Source of the DNA: Maylandia zebra
Taxonomy: Eukaryota; Chordata; Actinopteri; Cichliformes; Cichlidae
DNA: 64,000 bases
Direction of reading: 5' to 3'
NCBI RefSeq assembly: GCF_041146795.1
Contig: NC_135179.1
Coordinates: 14,009,047 to 14,073,046 of the forward strand
In this document: in pieces, positions 25,080 through 35,400 of the stretch
Numbering within the stretch: the first letter of the stretch is position 1
Layout: the number at the start of each line of letters is the position of its first letter
Program-made: the position numbers and the translations under genes
Notes under the pieces: generated by a model
Seen by the model: the letters and a program-made list of their open reading frames with translations, nothing else
Database searches by the model: none
What the model was told of the DNA's origin: nothing

Positions 25080-27431
25080 TTAGACCAGAGGATTTATGAT
25101 CTTGCCCAGCATAAGGATGGAGTTAGAATTTCCTTCTACAACAGAAAAAAAGAAAGGCCTGTTAATGGACAGCTTCAGAGGGACACCCTCTTCCTGTGTC
25201 TGGTCCTGAGGTTCTGCTCCTTCCTCTGACATCTCAAACAGCACTTTGTTGATGGCCTAAGAGGAGACATGAAGGTCTATTAATGTCTCATAAATATACA
25301 GAGAGTGATTTTTATATTATGACAAGCTGACTACTCAGGCTGACCTTATCTATGGTGAAGGGTTTGGTGTTGCTGAGTTGGCCGAAATCTGCCTCGGAGC
25401 CGAACAGTTTGGCATCGATTTCAGGATCCACGGTAGTCAGCAGGTCACGCAAATCAGTCACAGAGGACATAGAGAACTTGGGGAGTGACAGCTCCAGGAG
25501 ACTGGAAGAGGGAGACAGAGTTTATAATGAGTGTGTTTTTTGTTTTGTTGTTGTTTTTGTTTTTTGTTTTTTAAATTTTAACAGTATTGGACCTGAACCT
25601 AAAAATCCATAGCTTTTTTTTTTCTCCTATTTTGATCTTTTGAGTTAAAAACAGCATATAGGCACTACGTTTCTGTTCAAAAAAACAACAACCGTTCAAG
25701 GTCAAAGTTTATTCTAAGTCTAGTACTAGTAAAGTTCAATAATCACCCTTCCTGAAGGTTTTGGTGCCAGTCAGAAATTATGTCTGTGCGCAGCTTTGAC
25801 TCCACATCACCGAGTTTAACCCCCTCATGAGGCAAGACCAACAACATGTAGGAGCGTTTGCTCAGAGACAGCTTCACAATGGTGCATTGCCGCGCCTTCA
25901 AAATAAAAGAACAAAAATATTAGAGTCAGGTCGCTATGACTTTAACAAGCTAAATCCACCAACTTGTTATTAATCTTTGTTTCTTAAATACAAAGATTTA
26001 CCTTATCGTTGAAGTAGTGATACTGACCCGTGTGGGTCATCAGTGGAGCCATTACTGTAGTTGTTTGATCCACATGAAACTCCTTCAAGGTCGTTTCCTC
26101 TGGTTGGAAAGCTTTCTTCCAGTTTCCTAAAGAGACGAAACCAAACACAGATTCGAATTTTCTATATACGATAAAGACATTTTTAATGTGAGAGATTTAA
26201 GCAAAAGTCTGAGGAAAGGAAATGCTCCATGATGAAAAGGCTGAGACTGTGGCCCATCGATATCTCTATGGTACAATCAGCATTGTTATTTGTGAAGTTT
26301 GGCATCTGGATCAATGCACATAAAGCTGGTAATTAGAGTCACGATTAATAGAACTGCAAAAAGTTATATATTTATAGATTAGTGCCATACATAATGTACC
26401 AGGGTTGACAAGCTGGTGTAGGCTGCAGAAAGCTAGTTTGAACTTTTAATTGTGAATTCTAATCTACGTACTTTGTATAATCAACTTAACAGAGACAGAC
26501 CTTGGAAGTTGAAGGAGGTGATGAACAGAAGGTTACTGGTGGCATTCAGATCTTTGAAGATGTCCTTCACCTTCCTATCTGACGTCATCTCCACAAAGCT
26601 GTTGACCAGCTGCTCTGCTTCCTGAGGTTTGGAGAAGTCCACACCTCGGATAAACGACGTGTCTGACAAGTCCTGTGTGCCTTGAATAAAGTCCTCGGAC
26701 AGCTGAGCATCCTGACGAGTGAAGGCCCAAACCTGGGTAGTGATTTCATCTCTGGGTCCATCGTCCACTAGAGAATTAATGCCCTGCAGGGTCTTAAGAA
26801 CTTTGTGTCCATCCATTAAGGACACGCAGTCCTTTCCATCAGTATCCCTACTCAGGCCTAGTAGAAGCTGGATAGAAAGAAATGAATTGAGGTTGTTTAC
26901 TTCTTTGTAGAGTGAAAGTACAAGACATAATCAAATAATCAGATGGATGGTCAGACAGATAGCCTAGGCTCAGCAGGTTCTACTTCAACAGTGACAACAA
27001 AAGTAAATAAATACCTGGAATGAACCGGCTGTCTTCTTGGAGGCTCCCAGGTAGAAGGTGACCAGGGATCCAAAGGTGTTGACTGGAGATAAGAGCGTGT
27101 TAGTGCTGTGCTGCTTGCTGCTGAGAGCCTGGTACATCCTCAAGCCTAGAGCATTTAATAGCGCTGCCAAAACTGCTGTCCTCTCTGTGATGTTTTGCCT
27201 CTGTACATCAACTTTTGATGGATCCCTGTGGTCTGGTGTCAAGACTTCATTGTCAAGGGGAGCCACAGGAAGTGTCTCCAGAGGCTTAACCGTGGGGGCC
27301 TGCAGGGACTCACAGCTGACGTTCTCGGCAGCAAAAAGATAGAAGGGGTGAACGTAGACTCGGTTGGCTTGGCTTCCTGAGAGGCAGCAGTATAGTAGGA
27401 GGACCAGAAGAGGTGACCAGAGTCTCTGCAT
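25080..27431 (-). CDS. agt: Angiotensinogen (AGT, serpin A8), precursor of angiotensin; six coding exons, 463 aa
   Basis: Secreted, non-inhibitory serpin cleaved by renin to give angiotensin I. Exons: 27431-27015, 26867-26501, 26126-26002, 25895-25747, 25501-25345, 25256-25080. All have GT-AG borders; phases close over 1392 nt. A 22-residue signal peptide (MQRLWSPLLVLLLYCC...) is followed directly by NRVYVHPFYL, the angiotensin I decapeptide: Asn1 and Val5 as usual for teleosts, Tyr at variable position 9. Two cysteines (NVSC just after the peptide, KDC in exon 2) align with human Cys18 and Cys138, the redox-sensitive disulfide. Serpin motifs follow: HKVLKTLQG, FNFQGNWKKAF and the C-terminal NRPFFFSVVE. 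Introns after FNFQ-G, LQE-G and TIDK match clade-A serpins; two others are extra. It converges tail-to-tail on cog2. Confidence 0.98.
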
Positions 27432-27778
27432 TTTACCTTTGGTTGGAAGTTACCCTAAAATAGTTGTCTCTGTTGGTGGGGGAGACACATATTTAGTTAG
27501 TTCAACCTCAATCACCTCAAGTATAACTGACCATTTTCTGTATCAGCCTGGTTAGGAGAGCGCTGAGTTTGACGTCTTCTGGGAATGTTACGTGACTTTT
27601 TCAACAGCTTTCATCACAAATCAGGCTCAATCTGGTTTTCAGCTTGTATATGATTGGCTGGCAGGAACACTGGATGTCAGAGATTGATTGAATTCTTTGT
27701 GCGCTTTCTCTCCTGCTGGTCAGTGAGTGAGAGCAGACATTACCCTCGGCAACAGAGGTCGCGTAGATAATGAAGACG

Positions 27779-27783
<5 letters not shown>

Positions 27784-27839
<56 letters not shown>
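27784..27839. repeat. (GT)n microsatellite
   Basis: About 27 uninterrupted GT units, in the predicted first intron of agt. Confidence 0.95.
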
Positions 27840-28699
27840 TTGCATATGTTCACTGACCCAAATAAGATGGGAAACTTTGTATCCTATAAAAATTTATCTT
27901 GCAACGACAGGTACAAACTTAGTGTGCTTAAAATAAATAAAACAACTTATTTATATGTTGTTACTAACTTATTTGTGTGTTTACATAACAAGTCTATTAA
28001 AAAAACCATATAAAAAAAACCCAAAACACATAGAATGAAAGAATCAATAGAAGTACAAAACAAACTTTCACAGCTGTATAAATGCATAATTTATTTTATA
28101 GGTCCAATTTTACTGGACAGCTTTCAAGTCAAGTGACAATTTTCATTAATTCTTTCAAGGATTAGTCTAAAAAGCTGTGAAGCAGAGTGACTTTGGTAAG
28201 TGCTCTCTTATGCAAAAATAGGACTTTATCCTTTGACTTGAACATGCATAAGTGTGGACTGATGAACTCTTAGAAGCGGTAAGTAAACACTAGATTTTCA
28301 TCTATTAGGACATGTAACACAGGACATGGCCTTGGTCCCTGATCAATAAAACCAGTGCATTCGATGTTCCTATACACAACTAACCTATTGTGTACCTGCT
28401 TACCTTATTACAGACGTGGTGAAAATATGGGCTACTTCACGACTTATGTTATGAGGTTCAGATATGTGAATAGTTTTCTTGAAAATCTATTTTTCATAAA
28501 ATCTCTTTCTGTATATAGAAATTTTCAGAAACAAATTTCAATTTAATTTCAATTTCAAACATTCTTGCTTTTCAACACATTTAGTTTTTAATTCAGCAAA
28601 GCACTCTGGAAAAAAAAAATCCCTCCTCATCTTTAACAGTTCAAACTACCACACAATCAAAAAGCAATTACTGAAATAAAGAAAAAAAAATTCTCTTAC

Positions 28700-28745
28700 C
28701 AGATGGGTCTGCCGTTGTCGCTGGTGAATGAGGTGCTAAGTGAGG
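28700..28745 (-). other. agt: Predicted noncoding 5'UTR exon of agt
   Basis: On the minus strand, CATCTG is followed by a strong donor GTAAGAGA at 28699. An acceptor (CAACTATTTTAG) sits at 27455-27466, with 22 bases from exon start to the ATG at 27431. Mammalian AGT also has a short noncoding first exon. The 5' end is set by a TATA-like TTAAAG at 28773-28768 and is approximate. Confidence 0.5.
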
Positions 28746-28767
28746 TCCTGACTCCTCTGCACTCTTA

Positions 28768-28817
28768 CTTTAACCCACCCGGCCAGCTGTGTGCTCCCAC
28801 TCTAGTTACTGATTAAC
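28768..28817 (-). promoter_or_regulatory. agt: Candidate liver-type promoter of agt (HNF1-like site and TATA-like box)
   Basis: GGTTAATCAGTAAC on the minus strand (28818-28805) differs from the HNF1 consensus GTTAATNATTAAC at one position. A TTAAAG box lies at 28773-28768, about 32 bases from it. HNF1 drives liver genes, and angiotensinogen is made mainly in liver. A second, stronger TATA (TATATAAAAG at about 28947-28938) lies further upstream and could be an alternative. Confidence 0.5.
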
Positions 28818-28949
28818 CAAAGTACCATTGAGTCAGTCAGGGGCTCTCCTGTCATGACTCATATCCTGCTTTGTACAGACAGCGCTTGAGATATAGATAA
28901 ATAGGTTTGAGAGTAGGTTTGGGAGACCACCCAGTGCCCTTTTATATAA

Positions 28950-30130
28950 TGACTTTAGGAGAATGGTGCAAGAAAATCCTGAATGGGGTGAAAAGGAGAG
29001 CTCAACTTCTATAAAGAATTGGGAAAAGGAGGGATAAACAGTCTTGTTTCAGTTTGTCACCTTTCCAGGGTGATTCACTGAAAAGTCACCATATTGCACA
29101 CGTATTTATTTGTATGGGGGGATATTGTGTTCTGTATTGATTACGTATGTTCTTTGGAGTTTTTGCTCAACCTAGACGTCAAAGAGGAATTGAGGAAACA
29201 AGTTTCATTCAACCCTTTTAAGATTTTCTTGCTTTTTCTTTTTATCATAATGGATCATATGTCTCACATTATTCATTCCATATAATGCAAATTTCTTTTT
29301 TAGTGTACTTTTAAAATAACACTCACTAAGCCAGGTTAACAGAGAAACTCTGCGGACATCTGTGTAAGATTTTCATGAGTCTTGAGGGTGTTATCATTGG
29401 AACAAGAACTATAAAATAACCCCACCTGTTCTGGGAAAAGAGCAAACACTTTTCAAATGTTCAAATAGCTCTTTATGAGACAATGCATATCATATTTTTT
29501 TATCTTAAAATTATTATCTGTGACTACAGTACAGAAAATCCGTCACACTCACACCTGATTCAACAGGACAGGGCACACTAGATTTTCTCACCGGAGAGAA
29601 CCATCATCAGGTCAAGTGTTTTACACTCCTGCTTTTATCTTTAACAAACACTGTTACAACGTTAATGGGATAAGAAATTTTATTTGACCTTTCACTTCAT
29701 GTAATGTTTATAACAGTGCGAAGGATTGTTCTTTTATTTGTCACTGATCTCAGACTAATACAGTATGTCTTTTCTAATATCACAGTCTCTGCAATTGTCC
29801 TTTAAAATATATAATAACTTTCAGTTCCATTCAGATATTTTTTTAAATAGTGCCTCAAGATGCTTTAAGCTACAACAATAGAAAGAAAATCCCAATAATC
29901 AGATGAACCTCTGTGAGCAAGCGCTTGGCAACAGTAGGAACGAAAAACGTCTTTCTAACAGGCAGAAACAGACTCAAGGAAGTGCAGCCATCTGCTGCAA
30001 CCAGTTGGGGGTGAGGAGAAAGAGAAGAGACTCAAGAGAGACCGGACACGCAATGGGAGACAAAGCCAGAGCTAAATAATGACACATGGAGAGTGAAAAG
30101 GGAGTAGAGAAGAAATGCTCAGTGCATCAT
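28950..30130. other. AT-rich intergenic stretch, no gene seen
   Basis: Noncoding sequence upstream of agt. No exon with homology I recognise, no RNA gene and no clear repeat. Confidence 0.4.
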
Positions 30131-30149
30131 GGCAGCCTAGGCCTATTGT

Positions 30150-30375
30150 GACATAACTATGGATGGTCTAACAATAAGCTTTATTGTAAAGGAAAGTTTG
30201 GACTCTAATCTTATGGTAGAGAGGGTGTCTGCCTCCTGAATCTGAACTGGAAGCTGGTTCCGCAGCCGAGGGGCCTGAAAGCTGAAACTCTAGATCCACG
30301 AGTAAGCCAGCAGTCTGGGAGCAAAATGCTCTGTGAGGATAATATGGTAATAAGATATGATGTGTCTTGATTATT
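30150..30375 (-). mobile_element. L2-like LINE fragment
   Basis: The minus-strand complement of gtagagagggtgtct ... gaactggaagctggttccgc corresponds to the block at 57235-57300 in this window, which encodes the end of a LINE reverse transcriptase (a region reading like LWNSLP...FKxxLK in intact copies). The fragment is short and dead. Confidence 0.6.
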
Positions 30376-30408
30376 GAAGACTTTGTATATGATTCTGATT
30401 CTGATTCT

Positions 30409-31688
30409 GATTATTAGGCAACGTCCTTTCCTTTGGCAAAATGGGTCAAAAGAAGGACTTGACAGGCACAGAAAAGTCAAAAATAGTGCAGAGGGATGCA
30501 GCAGTCTCAAAATTGCAAAGCTTCTGAAGCGTGATCATCGAACAATCAAGCGTTTCATTCAAAATAGTCAACAGGGTCGCAAGAAGCGTGTGGAAAAGCC
30601 AAGGCGCAAAATAACTGCCCATGAACTGAGAAAAGTCAAGCGTGCAGCTGCCAAGATGCCACTTGCCACCAGTTTGGCCATATTTCAGAGCTGCAACATC
30701 ACTGGAGTGCCCAAAAGCACAAGGTGTGCAATACTCAGAGACATGGCCAAGGTAAGAAAGGCTGAAAGACGACCACCACTGAACAAGATACACAAGCTGA
30801 TGGATGGGCCCGTGGCTGGATTGGTAAAGGTCAGAGAGCTCCAGTCCGACTCAGACGCCAGCAAGGTGGAGGTGGAGTACTGGTTTGGGCTGCTATCATC
30901 AAAGATGAGCTTGTGGGGCCTTTTCGGGTTGAGGATGGAGTCAAGCTCAACTCCCAGTCCTACTGCCAGTTTCTGGAAGACATCTTCTTCAAGCAGTGGT
31001 ACAGGAAGAAGTCTGCATCCTTCAAGAAAAACATGATTTCCATGCAGGACAATGCTCCATCACACGTGTCCAAGTACTCCACAGCGTGGCTGGCAAGAAA
31101 GGGTATAAAAGAAGAAAAACTAATGACATGGCCTCCTTGTTCACCTGATCTGAACCCCATTGAGAACCTGTGGTCCATCATCAAATGTGAGATTTACAAG
31201 GAGGGAAAACAGTACACCTCTCTGAACAGTGTCTGGGAGGCTGTGGTTGCTGCTGCACGCAATGTTGATGGTGAACAGATCAAAACACCGACAGAATCCA
31301 TGGATGGCAGGCTTTTTAGTGTCCTTGCAAAGAAAGGTGGTTATATTGGTCGCTGATTTGTTTTTGTTTTGTTTTTGAATGTCAGAAATGTATATTTGTG
31401 AATGTGGAGATGTTATATTGGTTTCACTGGTAAAAATAAATAATTGTAATGGGTATATATTTGTCTTTTGTTAAGTTGCCTAATAATTATGCACAGTAAT
31501 AGTCACCTGCACACGCAGATATCCCCCTAAAATAGCTAAAACTAAAAACAAACTAAAAACTACTTCCAAAAACATTCAGCTTTGATATTAATGCGTTTTT
31601 TGGGTTCATTGAGAACATGGTTGTTGTTCAATAATAAAATTATTCCTCAAAAATACAACTTGCCTAATAATTCTGCACTCCCTGTGTA
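30409..31688 (+). mobile_element. Tc1/mariner-type DNA transposon, broken copy with DD37E-type spacing
   Basis: The right terminal repeat has two copies of a TTGCCTAATAATT motif, at about 31477-31490 and 31660-31673, ending near 31687. The left end keeps only the inner complementary ATTATTAGGCAAC (30411-30422) and abuts a short ATTCTG repeat, so the left tip is lost. The transposase sits between them in three broken frames. The 3' repeat pair suggests an inverted/direct repeat type end. Confidence 0.85.
30441..31356 (+). pseudogene. Tc1/mariner transposase pseudogene
   Basis: A start MGQKKDLTGTEKSKIVQRD at 30441 runs into a stop, then the frame shifts. The paired HTH region follows in another frame (KIAKLLKRDHRTIKRFIQNS). 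A segment around 30790-30900, expected to carry the first catalytic Asp, is deleted and shifted. The C-terminal third is open again (30913-31356) with MQDNAPSHV and WPPCSPDLNPIENLW. I count 37 residues between the Asp of QDN and the Glu of IENLW, against 34 in classic Tc1. The copy cannot make an active enzyme. Confidence 0.88.
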
Positions 31689-31965
31689 TTTTTTGTCTGT
31701 TTGTTTTGTTAGTTTTTGTTTTTTGCCCTTTATCACTGTTCCTCTTCCCTGCTGTTTTTTCCCTACCTCTTTCTTTCTCCCTTTTCTTTCCCCCAGTCAT
31801 GTCTATCCCATGTGTAGTAAGTGAAAATAAAATAAAACAACAACAATAACAACAAAGGTGAATCAAATAGACCAATATGGCAAGGCCGGGATGGTCCATT
31901 TGGTAAAGTAAATTTGTTGGGCATCTTTCTTTGCCTTTAGACAAGAATTCTGATGGCAAAAGAAC

Positions 31966-31992
31966 CAAAAAAAAAAAAAAAAAAAAAAAAAG
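31966..31992. repeat. Poly(A) run
   Basis: About 26 A bases. No retroelement body is clear on its left side, so its origin is unknown. Confidence 0.8.
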
Positions 31993-32400
31993 CAATTTAA
32001 CTTTAATCTCTTAAACCCTGTTTAAAATTCTCATTTTTCAATTCATTTTAAAATTCTCAGTGAAAACCCCTCCAGATTTACTCAGCTCCTTCCCTAGAAT
32101 CCAAATTTGAAAATAGTTATACCTTTATAACAGTTATTCAGCAAACACTGATGTTATTGAAGTTGATATTAGAAAAAAACTCAGCTTTATTATCAAGTTC
32201 CTGAAACTCTCATGTATATCTTAAGCAAATACATTAAAACATATCCTAAAACTAGACTGAAAAATATTTGCACACCTTTTATTATAATTAAACAAGTGTG
32301 TGGTTCTCATGGAAAGGATTAATGGGTAATCTCACTAAACATTTGGTGATATCAGTAATTTTGTAGGTGCTAAAACAAAGTGTCTGAGTCGGCTGCTGAG

Positions 32401-32408
32401 TATATAAG
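32401..32408 (+). promoter_or_regulatory. TATA box of the CUB/SMB/ZP gene
   Basis: TATATAAG lies 57 bases upstream of the ATG at 32458. A start of transcription near 32430 would leave a 5'UTR of about 28 bases. A TATA promoter fits a tissue-restricted secretory gene. Confidence 0.6.
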
Positions 32409-32457
32409 CTGCAATGCTCAGTACCTCTGACAAATTGGAAGGTGAACGAATACAAAC

Positions 32458-35400
32458 ATGTGGACTCTCTTGTTCCTTTGTGGTGTGCTCATCACACATC
32501 AGGTGCAAGGTACTTTCCATTCGTTTCTTATCATGCTTTTTTTCTTTTTGGATTTTCAAGCAAATTTGTTATTTTGTCATTTGATATTTTCAACAACATT
32601 TGCAAGTTGATGGCTTGTCGGTGCTGCATTTGTAGTCTGAAATTGATGTTATCTTTATGTCATTATCCATCAGGTGTAGATCGTGGCGACGCTGCTCGTT
32701 ATTGGTGGACTACAGCAGATTATTGGGAAACTTCAGGAGATTATTGGGAAACTACACCAGGTTATTCAGGTAAAAGGAAAGATATATGGTACTGTCTTTG
32801 TCTGTCTTAATATTGTTCATTTAATCGCTGTGGTCAACAGTTTACATCAAATAACAGTCATGAACAAAACAGAGTATTAGAGAGATTTTTTAAAATGGAC
32901 ATGAAAGCTAAATGTATAAAGGCTAATTTACACACTGAAACAGTTAATTTACACAAACTGACATAAATGTAACAATGTAGCTGGAATTAAGAAATAAGTG
33001 CTACAAGTTAAAGTTTTTAAAACATGTTTAGCGCCATCTTTTTCAGTACAGAACCTGAGTTGGTTGGTTGCAATCAACTGACTTACATTAGTTCATATAG
33101 CTAACTAATAACAGAACCAGCTAAAAATCTCTTTTGTTGTAAACTGGTTGGATGTACTTGGGAAGAGAAAGATTATTTTATTGAATAAAAACCACTGATA
33201 GCATCGGCTGATTCTGACTCCAGCTAGTAGATCCAGTGAACCACCTGTCACCTGACTCAAACAGGTTCTCCTCCACACTGGTCTCTTTTATGAAGTGCTT
33301 TGGAAACCCGAACATTACGGCTAACAGCTAGATTTCCCTGTGTCAGAGCAGCTAGCTAAACAGCTAAGAGCCACTTACTGCTAAAGGTAATGAGACAACA
33401 CCTACATACAATTTTTTTTCAATGCACCCGTTGCTGATGCAACAAATGCAAATTGTGCAATACATTCATGATTCTGGGCCAATTTGTTTTCTTTAGAATT
33501 TATATATATGACACATGCATATAAAGTTTATAAATAATATTATAGTTCTGGATATCTGTTTATGCTGTAGCAGTTACAATCTTATACATTCAAACAACTA
33601 AAATGTTAAACTCACTGTCCACAAAACTTATTGTTAATTGATTAGCTTTTTAACATTTATTTAATAGATTTTTTTTAATGACTCTGTGTTATTTCAGGAT
33701 GTGGTGGTTACCTGTATGGCAGCAGTGGCAGTTTTTACAGCCCCAACTATCCAAACCTGTACCCAGACAATTCTGACTGTATATGGTACATCAGACCAGG
33801 CAATCAAATTATTCAGCTGGAGCTGTCAGATGTAAAGTAAGCAAGTATTTTTCCATACCTAGGATGAGTGTGATCACTCTTTACTTTGAATTAAAAGTCA
33901 CCATAATACAACCAAAGTTGTGTTCTTGGTTTGTGTTAATCACAGCACTGAGTGTGGATATGATGATGTTTACGTCTATGATGGCTCCAGTACTGGAAAC
34001 CGGCTTCTGGGAAAGACATGTAACAACACCAAAAACAACACTTTCTATTCCACCAGTTATTATTTGACTGTGCGCTTCAGGAGTGATGGCAGTGTAAGAA
34101 ACACAGGATTTCATGCTTCTTACAGAGTTGTGTGTAAGTCACACCTGTTATGATACCTTTATAAATAAAGTTAGGTACCATGTCTACAGTTTATTTGTGG
34201 ATTTTATTGTCAGTGAAAGAAAACAAACAAGCAAAAAAGAAGTAAAAATCATAATCTTGAGATTTTAATTAATGGGAATTTTTTTTGTCTTTTTTGTCTA
34301 TCCTCCTTGAAGCTGGAGGTTCCTGCATTCACAACTGTGGTTACCAGGTTGGATATTGCTCTTGCTCTTCGAGCTGTGTATACAGAGGGGACTGTTGTTA
34401 TGACTACGAAGGTAAGCAATGCTGAAAAGTGCCAAAACGCATTTATTCAGGGCCTGTATTTAATGACAATTTGCGCAACTTGTACTTTATTTTGTGGAAC
34501 GAGGTATACAAACAAAATACGATAAATAATTCATGAATAAGAAAATATAGTACCCAAATATTTGAAAACAGCATGATCAGAGTATGTTTCTTTTTCTTCT
34601 TTCCTGACCCAACGTGCCTGTTATGATACACACAAACATAAAAGAAACTAGATCTTAAAATCTTTATCCCACAGATCACTGCGGATCCACAACAGTAACA
34701 GATATGCCAGAAACAGATGCAACAACAGGTAAATAAAAAGAATTAAGTAAAGATGCTGTTTTAAAAAAAATTAGATTAAAAGCTATAAAGTAAATGTTGT
34801 CTTCCAGATCTGTACTCATGTCTTTACAACTGTGGCTCACACCTGGGAAGCTGTTCCTGTACTAGCTCTTGTGAATACTACGGCAACTGTTGTCATGACT
34901 ACTACTGTAAGTATTCTGTCCTTCAAAGCTCAGCAGAAGGAGGCCCTGCTCACTATGATCACACTTTACAATGAAAATAATTTTTTCTTGCACTACAGGT
35001 GTGCTGCCACACTTCCAACGGTCTCACACTTACCCAGCCTATTAAACAGTCACGTTTATTCAAAAACAAAGGGGTGGGGTGGGGGGGAGCCAAAGATAAA
35101 CTGTTGAGTTTTAATCTGTATGGTTTGCTCCTTTGTTTCAGCTTACTGCCCAAGCACAGGAGATCCAGTCACAGGTATAAAAGTCTGTATGGGGAAACAT
35201 TTTTAAAGCAGCAGCTCAGTAAAAGCCATCTCATAGATTTTTTTAAATACTGTATCTCTCTCTGTTTTCAAGATCAGCCATCATGTCGTTACAACTGTGG
35301 CATGCACCTGGGAAGCTGTTCATGCAGAAGCTCTTGTCAATACAATGGTGACTGTTGCTATGACTACTATGGTAAGTGGCAAGTCTTACAGATCAACGTT

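Noticed and set aside
27727-28013. Cys/Val repeat proteins from open frames
   Set aside because: Translation of a (GT)n microsatellite.
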